In this document: one piece after another, positions 56,836 to 64,000 of the stretch
Layout: each line of letters starts with the position of its first letter
How positions within the stretch are numbered: position 1 is the stretch's first letter
NCBI RefSeq assembly: GCF_000315055.1
Contig: NZ_BAER01000033.1
Coordinates: forward strand, 22,512 to 86,511
DNA: 64,000 nucleotides
Direction: 5' to 3'
Source: Paraglaciecola polaris LMG 21857
GTDB lineage: Bacteria > Pseudomonadota > Gammaproteobacteria > Enterobacterales > Alteromonadaceae
Translations under genes and position numbers: made by a program
The notes under the pieces: model-generated
What the model was told of the DNA's origin: nothing
The model's input: the letters and a program-made list of their open reading frames with translations, nothing else
Database searches by the model: none

Positions 56836-58244
56836 GCCATTAGCTCCCTAAACCGTTCAAACTTTCCCACGGGGGATGCCTCCAACGCCTCAACCACTAA
56901 CTCCATACGTGCACTACGAGAGCCTTTCACTAAAATACTGATATCGCGTTTCTCCGCTGCTAAGTCATCGGCTAGAGCCGCTACTAACGCGTCTTTATCA
57001 CTAAAGTGATGGCCACTCTTTTGGTACACATCACTGGCGCTTTGGCTTAACACGCCCAAGCTATAAATATCATCAATACCTTTGTCTTTGGCGTACACAC
57101 CCACCTGCTGATGATAGAAACGCGCTCGTTCACCTAATTCAGCCATATCCCCCAATACGAGGACTTTACGGCCGGCAAAACTCGCCAATAAATCAATGGC
57201 GGCGTTGACTGACGCTACGTTGGCATTGTAGGTATCATCTAAAATCTTAACCTGACCACTCACCTGTTTTACCTGCAGGCGGCCGCTAACTTGGGCCATG
57301 TATTGCAAGCCATCTTTCACATCTTGCAAATTGGCACCCACCTCTATGGCTAACGCCGCTGAAACCAGAGCATTACTGACGTTATGTATACCCGGTAATG
57401 GTAATGAAACGGATACTTTACCAATAGGTGTGGCCATCAAAAAATCAGCACAACCATCCAATCCCATAACAACATCTTGGGCATAGAAGTCAGCTTCGCT
57501 GTGTGTCGAAAATCGCTGATTGCGCAGATGTTCATACTTCCCATGCCAAAAAGCATAAAATTGACTGTCTGCGTTGAAGATTGCTAGGCCGTCTTTACCC
57601 AACCCTTTGAATATTTCACTTTTTGCTCGAGCCACACCTAGTAAACTACCAAAGCCTTCTAAGTGAGCTGCAGCAGCATTGGTTATGGTTGCGACGTCGG
57701 GCTGAACTAATTCAGTGGTATAAGCAATTTCACCTAAATGATTAGCGCCAAGTTCCACCACGGCAAATTCGTGATCGCTCTCAAGGCGTAATAGGGTCAA
57801 CGGCACACCTATATCGTTATTAAAGTTACCCTTTGTGGCTAGCACCTTACCCCTGCGCGCTAAAATTGCGGCAACCATTTCTTTTACGGTTGTTTTACCG
57901 CTACTGCCGGTAATCGCCACGGTCTTAGGGGCAACTTCAGCTTTAATTGCTTTGCCAAGTAGGCCCAAGGCAACTTTGCTATCTTGCACCACAATTTGCG
58001 CCAAAGTCGTGTCCACTTTACGATTAACGATTACCGCTATCGCGCCACTTGCTTGCGCTTGAGTGATGAACTGATGACCGTCAAAATTCGGGCCGTGTAA
58101 TGCGATGAATAAGTCATTAGAGCTAATTTGGCGCGTATCAGTACTGACACCTTGGATAATTGCGTTTTCAGCGATACTGTTATCATTGCAAATCAGCTCG
58201 CCTTTTACTTGCTGCGCAATCCATGCCAGTGATACCGGGATCAT
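56829..58244 (-). CDS. murF: UDP-MurNAc-tripeptide D-Ala-D-Ala ligase MurF
   Basis: 471 residues. ATP loop [28 protein letters not shown] and [15 protein letters not shown] motifs. Overlaps murE in ATGA. Adds D-Ala-D-Ala made by Ddl in the same cluster. Confidence 0.96.
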   Translation of the reverse strand: MIPVSLAWIAQQVKGELICNDNSIAENAIIQGVSTDTRQISSNDLFIALHGPNFDGHQFITQAQASGAIAVIVNRKVDTTLAQIVVQDSKVALGLLGKAIKAEVAPKTVAITGSSGKTTVKEMVAAILARRGKVLATKGNFNNDIGVPLTLLRLESDHEFAVVELGANHLGEIAYTTELVQPDVATITNAAAAHLEGFGSLLGVARAKSEIFKGLGKDGLAIFNADSQFYAFWHGKYEHLRNQRFSTHSEADFYAQDVVMGLDGCADFLMATPIGKVSVSLPLPGIHNVSNALVSAALAIEVGANLQDVKDGLQYMAQVSGRLQVKQVSGQVKILDDTYNANVASVNAAIDLLASFAGRKVLVLGDMAELGERARFYHQQVGVYAKDKGIDDIYSLGVLSQSASDVYQKSGHHFSDKDALVAALADDLAAEKRDISILVKGSRSARMELVVEALEASPVGKFERFRELMAC

Positions 58245-59788
58245 GCTGTCTTCCTCTCGAACATTTGTTGAACGTATTGTCTTTCGTCATAGGCAAAAGT
58301 TTGCTTGCCTATAATTTGATAATCTTCGTGACCTTTACCGGCCACTAAAATGATGTCTTTGCTCGTTGCCATCAAGATGGCTTGCTGAATAGCATCTTTG
58401 CGGTCCAGAATCACCTTGATTTGTTGCGGATGAATACAACCAGCCAAAATATCTTGGGCTATCGCAGCGGGATCCTCTGAGCGGCTATTGTCATTGGTAA
58501 TAATCACGCTATCAGCAAAGGTTTCTGCCACTTCACCCATCAGTGATCGCTTACCTTTATCCCTATCGCCGCCGCAGCCAAATATGACCAGCAAACGACC
58601 TTCACTATGGTGACGTAAAGCTAACAATGCTTGCTTGAGGGCATCAGGGGTGTGGGCATAGTCAACCACAACAGTTGGAGAGTTCTCTGCACTAAAGCGT
58701 TCCATACGCCCAGCCACAGGCACAAGTTTATGAGCGACCTTGGCAATATCTGTCAATGACTCGCCTAAGCACAACTGGCTCGTTATCGCCGCCAATGCAT
58801 TAAAAATATTGAAACGTCCTAACAACGCCAGTTCAATGTCACATTTTCCCCAAGAACTCACCAGCGTAAAACGACAACCTTGATTGGAATAATCAAGGTT
58901 TTGGGCAAGGCAGTACTGAGCTGTTCTTGGCACGATCAAGCTTTGGTCATCAATCCCATAAACAACAGGCAACACTCCAGGCACGAGGTGTGCAAGCCAA
59001 TGTTTACTCTCGTTCTCATTGCCATTTACAACGGCAAATTTTAGTCCAGGCTGATTTAAAATTTCACGCTTTGCTTGAGCATACGCTTGCATAGTGCCGT
59101 GGTAATCTAAATGGTCACGCGTCAAATTTGTCAACACGGCCACATCCATTTTTAACGCCGCTACTCGCTGCTGAATAAGGGCATGGGATGAGACCTCAAG
59201 CGCAACCTGCTTAACACCACAGTCGACAAACTGTGCTATCAATTTATGCATGGTTATCGCGTCAGGCGTAGTATTCACCGTTTCACCAAATGACGAACAT
59301 TCACCCGCTTGGTCTATTATTCCCGACCCGAGCGTGCCGATAGAGGCTGATGTCTTCTGCATTAAGGCCGACAATTGACTCGCGAGCTGTACCGTAGAGG
59401 TTTTACCATTGGTTCCCGTCACACCAATCACTTGTAATTGAGTGGCAGGCTGACCGTAAAATGCCGCAGCTAAAGCAGACAAATGCTCAGTCAGTGCGTA
59501 AAAATGCACAATCAAAGACTGCTCACGCATACTCGTTTGGCCGTGTTCTGCTTGGGAGTCACATTCGGCGATAATCACTTTTGCGCCCAAGCTAATTGCT
59601 TGAGGGATAAAATCTCGTCCATCACGCACGTGGCCTTTAAGGGCGATAAAAGCACTGTGGATAGCCACATAACGACTATCGAGTACCAGCGACTCAATGG
59701 AAATATCTGCGCTAATAATACCAAATTGGGCCAAAAGCGGTTTGATGCTCTGAGCCTTAAGGTCTTTGTTGTGCGTGTTATCCGGCAT
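58241..59788 (-). CDS. murE: UDP-MurNAc-tripeptide synthetase MurE
   Basis: 515 residues. ATP loop GVTGTNGKTSTVQLA and GCGGDRDKGKR are present. The amino-acid-selecting motif, DNPR in meso-diaminopimelate enzymes, reads DNSRSEDP here; the Arg that contacts the DAP carboxylate is kept, so meso-DAP remains likely. Overlaps ftsI by 11 bases. Confidence 0.95.
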   Translation of the reverse strand: MPDNTHNKDLKAQSIKPLLAQFGIISADISIESLVLDSRYVAIHSAFIALKGHVRDGRDFIPQAISLGAKVIIAECDSQAEHGQTSMREQSLIVHFYALTEHLSALAAAFYGQPATQLQVIGVTGTNGKTSTVQLASQLSALMQKTSASIGTLGSGIIDQAGECSSFGETVNTTPDAITMHKLIAQFVDCGVKQVALEVSSHALIQQRVAALKMDVAVLTNLTRDHLDYHGTMQAYAQAKREILNQPGLKFAVVNGNENESKHWLAHLVPGVLPVVYGIDDQSLIVPRTAQYCLAQNLDYSNQGCRFTLVSSWGKCDIELALLGRFNIFNALAAITSQLCLGESLTDIAKVAHKLVPVAGRMERFSAENSPTVVVDYAHTPDALKQALLALRHHSEGRLLVIFGCGGDRDKGKRSLMGEVAETFADSVIITNDNSRSEDPAAIAQDILAGCIHPQQIKVILDRKDAIQQAILMATSKDIILVAGKGHEDYQIIGKQTFAYDERQYVQQMFERKTA

Positions 59789-61538
59789 TAGGTGTCCTCG
59801 TAATCGAGGCTAATGAAGAAACCGTTTTATCGTCGGGTGGTACATTTAACATTTGCAGGCTGTTTGACATAATCTTTGAAAATACTGGCGCAGCCGTATC
59901 ACCCGCATAATATACATCGCCACGGGGTTCGTTAATCAAAACCACGACGGCTAATTGCGGATCAGATACAGGCGCCACGCCAGCAAAAATACTCACGTAT
60001 TCTTCGCCGTAGCCACCCGCCACTGCTTTACGACTCGTGCCGGTTTTACCCGCCACACGATAACCAGGTACCCGGGCTTTGGTGCCTGAGCCGCCTTTGT
60101 TGACCACGCTCTCCATCATGCTCAGCACTTCTTGGGCAATATGTTTGCTCAGCACCCGCTCTTCTGGGACTTTTTGATCGCTCTTGATCATGCTAAGTGG
60201 ACGCTTTATCCCTCCGCTCCCCAAAATGCTGTACATTCTGGCGATCTGGGCGGTGGTAACAGATAAGCCGTAACCGAAAGACAAAGTCGATAATTCAAAC
60301 TCAGACCAACGACTACGCTCATGAAATATGCCGCTGCTTTCGCCGATCAAATTAGAACCTGTGTCACTCATTAATCCCATGTTGTAATACTGGTCAATTA
60401 AGAATTGCTTAGGTACCGATAGCGCCAGCTTAGATGTGCCCATATTACTGGACTTACGAATGATGCCCGTTAAGTCTAATTTGCCGTAATTACGTGAATC
60501 TCGAACCATACTGCCACCGACACGCATCCAACCGGGTGACGTATCAATAACGGTATCCATCTCCACGGAACCAAATTCGAGGGCACTGAGCACAGCAATA
60601 GGTTTAATCGAGGAACCAGGTTCGAATGCATCGGTAATAGCCCTATTACGTATTCTGTGTCCTGAAACGCCACTGCGATTGTTTGGGTTATAAGACGGGT
60701 TGTTAACCATGGCCAATATCTCCCCCGTCTGCACATCCACAACCACGGCTGAAGCAGATGTGGCTTTGTAATATTGCACGGCTTTTTTCAGTTCTTTATA
60801 AGCAAAAGCCTGAATACGCTGGTCGATGGTCAATTGGATATCTTTAGGCTCTTCACCCGCTTTTTGTTCTAAAATTTCCACTTGACGGCCTTTGCCATCT
60901 CGACGAATTTTACGACTGCCAGGTGTGCCCTTAAGCCAAGCATTATATAGCTTTTCAATGCCTTCAATGCCTTGGTCGTCCACATTGGTGAAACCGATCA
61001 GTTGAGCTGAAACTTCACCCGTTGGGTAATAACGACGAGACTCATCACGTAAATACACCCCATTAATTGACAATTGGTCCACATAATCAGCCATTGCGGG
61101 CGACACTTGACGTTGAATATACACAAAGCGTTTTTTAGGATTTTTTACCCGAGAAATCAGTTTTTCGTAATCTTGCCCCAGTACATCAGCGAGTGCCTGC
61201 CAGCGGCGTTTGTCATTCAGGGAGCCATTTTCAACTATGGTTTTTGGATCAGCCCAAATAGCTCTAACCGGCACACTGACAGCCAACTTCTGCCCGTTAC
61301 GATCCGTGATCAGTCCCCTATGCACCGGCATGTTTTGGGTACGTAACGTACGGTTATCGCCTTGCTGAATAAGCAAATCTGGGTCGATAACTTGAATGTA
61401 AACTGCTCTGGCAGACAAACCAACAAACACCAACATAATGACGCATACCACGAGCAAATAACGCCAATGCAGAGCAGTAGGCGCAACGTTTTGCTTCGCT
61501 TGATTATTGCGTTGTTTATTGGTGTTTATGCGGCTCAT
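59778..61538 (-). CDS. ftsI: septal transpeptidase FtsI (PBP3)
   Basis: 586 residues. Cytoplasmic basic tail, one helix (about 27-45), pedestal domain, then transpeptidase with SxxK at S309-K312 (GSSIKP), SSN (KSSNMGT) and KTG (AGKTGTS). Crosslinks septal peptidoglycan with FtsW. 4-base overlap with ftsL. Confidence 0.97.
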   Translation of the reverse strand: MSRINTNKQRNNQAKQNVAPTALHWRYLLVVCVIMLVFVGLSARAVYIQVIDPDLLIQQGDNRTLRTQNMPVHRGLITDRNGQKLAVSVPVRAIWADPKTIVENGSLNDKRRWQALADVLGQDYEKLISRVKNPKKRFVYIQRQVSPAMADYVDQLSINGVYLRDESRRYYPTGEVSAQLIGFTNVDDQGIEGIEKLYNAWLKGTPGSRKIRRDGKGRQVEILEQKAGEEPKDIQLTIDQRIQAFAYKELKKAVQYYKATSASAVVVDVQTGEILAMVNNPSYNPNNRSGVSGHRIRNRAITDAFEPGSSIKPIAVLSALEFGSVEMDTVIDTSPGWMRVGGSMVRDSRNYGKLDLTGIIRKSSNMGTSKLALSVPKQFLIDQYYNMGLMSDTGSNLIGESSGIFHERSRWSEFELSTLSFGYGLSVTTAQIARMYSILGSGGIKRPLSMIKSDQKVPEERVLSKHIAQEVLSMMESVVNKGGSGTKARVPGYRVAGKTGTSRKAVAGGYGEEYVSIFAGVAPVSDPQLAVVVLINEPRGDVYYAGDTAAPVFSKIMSNSLQMLNVPPDDKTVSSLASITRTPNAG

Positions 61539-61855
61539 TTGATCCTCACCACCACTTCTTCTTCTGCTTGTGGTCGGCGCATGCCCAATTGCTTAGAAAC
61601 TAAATTTTCAATACGATTGTGTTCGGTTAAAGCGCTTTGCTCCAGGATCAGATTTCGCCACTCAACATCGAGCAGATCTTTTTTCTGCATCAAGCGCTCA
61701 AGTGCGATAGAGGCTTGGCGATTATGGTGCGAACCTAAAATCACCGCTCCTGCACTGACTAACAGTGACAAAAACAACAAAACCCGCACAGGGTGGCGGG
61801 CTAGGTCGGCAAGCAAAAAACCGACGAGTTTAAAGTTAGTTTCTTGGGCACTCAT
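61535..61855 (-). CDS. ftsL: cell division protein FtsL
   Basis: 106 residues: a short N-terminal tail, one helix (about 24-42) and a periplasmic coiled coil ([15 protein letters not shown]...). Typical small FtsL; forms a complex with FtsQ/FtsB. Overlaps rsmH by 4 bases. Confidence 0.93.
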   Translation of the reverse strand: MSAQETNFKLVGFLLADLARHPVRVLLFLSLLVSAGAVILGSHHNRQASIALERLMQKKDLLDVEWRNLILEQSALTEHNRIENLVSKQLGMRRPQAEEEVVVRIK

Positions 61856-62787
61856 AGCTTTTCAGCGACCCTAAGCACGGAGCTACGGGCACGCACGTTA
61901 CGCGCTAATTCCTCACTAGAAGGTTTGGTGGCTTTACCAATAGCCTTCATCGCTTTATGTGAGTCGATTTCCGCTTGCATAATCGGGAAGCCATGGGGCA
62001 CTTGCAAACCGCGGCTTTGCTCACGAATAAAGCGCTTCACCAGTCGGTCTTCCAATGAATGGAAACTGATCACTGACAAACGACCACCTGAATTCAAACT
62101 GTTTAATGCAGCTTTCAATCCCGTGCGAATTTCATCTAATTCACTGTTAATGTAAATTCGGATCCCCTGAAAACTACGGGTTGCCGGATGCTTAAATTTA
62201 TCTTTTACCGGCACGGCTAAATCAATGATTTCTGCCAGCTGTGCGGTTGTGGTTATGGGAACTTCTTGACGTGCATTCACAATACCATGAGCAATACGCT
62301 TGCCGAATTTTTCTTCGCCAAACTCTTTTATCACTTGAGTGATATCTTGTTCTTCTGCATGGGCTAACCACTGGGCCGCGCTCTGCCCCTTCGTTGGGTT
62401 CATGCGCATGTCCAATGGTCCTTCGCGCATAAAACTAAAGCCACGCTCAGGCTCATCTAATTGGGGTGATGACACACCCAAGTCCATCAAAATACCGTCA
62501 ATTTTACCGTGTAAATCAAGGGACATCAGTACATCTTCCATCTCGGAAAAATTGCAATGATGGATACTAAAACGCTTATCATCCGCTAATACTTTTGCTG
62601 CTTCTATTGCCGAAGGATCACGATCAAAGGCGATAACCTGCCCTTTAGCAGACAATTGTGCCAAAATTTGTTTGGTATGCCCGCCACGACCAAACGTGGC
62701 ATCTAGATAAATGCCGTCAGGCTTTATTGCTAACCCCTCAATGGATTCTTGCAAAAGTACCGATAAATGTGTCGATTGAGTTGTCAT
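61852..62787 (-). CDS. rsmH: 16S rRNA m4C1402 methyltransferase RsmH
   Basis: 311 residues. SAM-binding [34 protein letters not shown] and [14 protein letters not shown] are diagnostic. Starts inside the mraZ stop (TAATG). Confidence 0.97.
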   Translation of the reverse strand: MTTQSTHLSVLLQESIEGLAIKPDGIYLDATFGRGGHTKQILAQLSAKGQVIAFDRDPSAIEAAKVLADDKRFSIHHCNFSEMEDVLMSLDLHGKIDGILMDLGVSSPQLDEPERGFSFMREGPLDMRMNPTKGQSAAQWLAHAEEQDITQVIKEFGEEKFGKRIAHGIVNARQEVPITTTAQLAEIIDLAVPVKDKFKHPATRSFQGIRIYINSELDEIRTGLKAALNSLNSGGRLSVISFHSLEDRLVKRFIREQSRGLQVPHGFPIMQAEIDSHKAMKAIGKATKPSSEELARNVRARSSVLRVAEKL

Positions 62788-63245
62788 TAGAGTGAGAAGT
62801 CCTGCAAGCGTTCGGTTAATTCAAAGGCTGCTTCTTGCTCAGTCGCAACATCTTGTTGTATTTGTTGTTGCCAGACACTGTGATCCCAAATTTCAAATTT
62901 GTTCAACTGGCCAACCAACATTATTTGTTTGTCTAAATGGGCGTGTTCACGCAAAGGTGCCGTTAACAAAAAACGACCACTCTTATCCATTTCGCCTTCG
63001 GTTGCATAACCCAGCAGTAAACGTTGTAATCTACGTTCATGAGGATTCATACTCGACAGGCGTGATAATTTAAGCTCGATTTCTTCCCATTCAGGCAGGG
63101 GGTAAAGCAATAAACAAGGTTGCTGGGTGTCGATGGTGCAAACCAGCTGTCCCTGACAATCATCCAGCAAAGACTGACGATACTTCGTTGGTATCGTTAC
63201 CCGTCCTTTAACATCAAGATTGATTGCATTTGCGCCGCGGAACAT
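62787..63245 (-). CDS. mraZ: transcriptional regulator MraZ
   Basis: 152 residues with two AbrB-like swapped-hairpin halves ([13 protein letters not shown] and [14 protein letters not shown]). Represses the cluster promoter in E. coli. First gene of the run; boxes for it lie 66-90 bp upstream. Confidence 0.97.
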   Translation of the reverse strand: MFRGANAINLDVKGRVTIPTKYRQSLLDDCQGQLVCTIDTQQPCLLLYPLPEWEEIELKLSRLSSMNPHERRLQRLLLGYATEGEMDKSGRFLLTAPLREHAHLDKQIMLVGQLNKFEIWDHSVWQQQIQQDVATEQEAAFELTERLQDFSL

Positions 63246-63310
63246 TTCCCTAGCCTTTTATAATTTGTTGCTGAATTTGGACCATTTTTCGTCAGAAACG
63301 AGCTATATGA

Positions 63311-63335
63311 TCCACTTTTTGCCACTTTTACCCAC
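63311..63335 (-). promoter_or_regulatory. MraZ operator, three 10-bp repeats
   Basis: On the minus strand GTGGG-TAAAA-GTGGC-AAAAA-GTGGA: three GTGG repeats exactly 10 bp apart, as in the known MraZ sites (TGGGN with 5-base spacers). They begin about where transcription should start. Confidence 0.8.
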
Positions 63336-63342
63336 GATGCAC

Positions 63343-63372
63343 AGTTTAGGTACCTCTTGTCTATCATGTCAA
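63343..63372 (-). promoter_or_regulatory. promoter of the mraZ cluster
   Basis: -35 TTGACA (63372-63367), 18-base spacer, -10 TAAACT (63348-63343). The repeats at 63311-63335 overlap the start site, so bound MraZ would block RNA polymerase. Confidence 0.72.
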
Positions 63373-63715
63373 GGGATAAAATAGGCAATTTAACATTGCC
63401 CTAAGCCAGAGAATTCAAGGGTTAGGCTGAAGTGACTGATATCTTAAAAGAATTCCAAAATGTGGCGCATTTTGGCATCACCAAAGGCAAATAAAAGTAG
63501 CGTACTAAGCGCAAAGCTAGATAAAGCGGGGGATTTTTAACCGCACTGAGAGTGCGTGGCAACGCTTGGACGGTTAAATATGTAAATAAAATGGCTTAAA
63601 TTTGAAAATAAATAATATTATAATATATATGTACATGAGAAGCTGTGTTCCCTATTAGGGATTGAATCATGAATTTGCTTATAATAGCAGACCAATCAAT
63701 ATCAATGAGTTAGTT
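63373..63715. other. AT-rich intergenic gap
   Basis: About 340 bp between the mraZ promoter and the dehydrogenase. A TATAAT (63680-63685) 31 bp before the ATG is a possible -10 for the dehydrogenase gene; otherwise nothing recognisable. Confidence 0.45.
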
Positions 63716-64000
63716 ATGCATAATTACGCAACCTATCCTAGCCTAGCAGGCAAAGTCATTCTAATAACCGGCGGTGCCTCAGGTATTGGTGCGGTTATGG
63801 TCGCGGCGTTTATGCGTCAAAATGCCCAAGTCCTTTTTGTTGACGTTTTAAAAGAGCAAGGTGAGGCTCTGTGCAACAAACTCGATAAAGAATTAGGTAG
63901 GGCGCCTGTATTCAAGCATTTGGACACCACAGACATAGATGCCCTGCAAACCTTTATTGCAACGATTGCCGATACTCATCAACGTCTTGATATACTAATT
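63716..64000 (+). CDS. short-chain dehydrogenase/reductase, 3' end outside window
   Basis: 95 residues before the right edge. The Rossmann NAD(P)-binding TGGASGIG motif, a D at the end of strand 2 (FVDVLKE) and HLDTTD are typical of classical SDR enzymes. The active-site YxxxK lies beyond the window. GAG 6 bases before ATG. Substrate unknown. Confidence 0.9.
   Translation, partial: MHNYATYPSLAGKVILITGGASGIGAVMVAAFMRQNAQVLFVDVLKEQGEALCNKLDKELGRAPVFKHLDTTDIDALQTFIATIADTHQRLDILI

Overview
The window is a 64 kb chromosomal segment of a marine gammaproteobacterium, most likely an Alteromonadales member close to Paraglaciecola or 'Pseudoalteromonas atlantica'. I infer this from gene order (mraZ to mutT division and cell-wall cluster, ygfB-pepP-ubiI, orn/rsgA-psd), protein resemblance to Enterobacteriaceae and Vibrio counterparts, moderate GC content and many exported proteins. 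I see no insertion sequence, prophage or CRISPR array.

Left part (1-10 kb): a nitric-oxide response unit (a NorR-type regulator divergent from a small membrane protein and nnrS), with a sigma-54 promoter and paired GT-N7-AC operators between them. Then come a secreted metallo-beta-lactamase-fold enzyme, a soluble PAS-PAS chemoreceptor and a probable nitrogen operon (formate/nitrite-type channel, fused PP2C phosphatase/Ser-Thr kinase, cyanase). The leader of that operon carries a strong attenuator-like terminator. It is followed by tRNA-Gly(GCC), which has tandem repeats of its own 3' end, reminiscent of the E. coli tyrT/rtT repeats.

Middle part (10-31 kb): orn and rsgA diverge, then psd, an EamA transporter and a glycerophosphodiesterase follow. 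A MerC-family protein sits behind a near-consensus Zur box. Next is a 15 kb plus-strand run of exported or membrane proteins: an M24 peptidase, a DUF885 peptidase, a TldD/TldE pair in which only TldD has a Tat signal, a Tat-dependent DUF4159 protein, and a MoxR/DUF58/BatA/DUF4175/large membrane protein operon. This is the best candidate in the window for an undescribed envelope proteolysis or quality-control system.

Region 30.5-41 kb: marC, ybaK, ubiI, pepP and ygfB on the minus strand, then 6S RNA. Compared with the E. coli order, ubiH is missing between pepP and ubiI, zapA is missing beside ssrS, and a nucleoside hydrolase/ribokinase pair plus debris of a hybrid sensor kinase sit between ssrS and fau. 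rpiA follows, so ribose released from nucleosides can be phosphorylated and isomerised by neighbouring genes. A decayed region lies beyond rpiA.

Right part (41-63 kb): the complete division and cell-wall cluster on the minus strand (mraZ-rsmH-ftsL-ftsI-murE-murF-mraY-murD-ftsW-murG-murC-ddl-ftsQ-ftsA-ftsZ-lpxC), then an M23 peptidase, secA and mutT. MraZ boxes lie just downstream of the promoter. A short-chain dehydrogenase runs off the right edge. All calls come from reading the sequence and remembered family knowledge; no database search was run.
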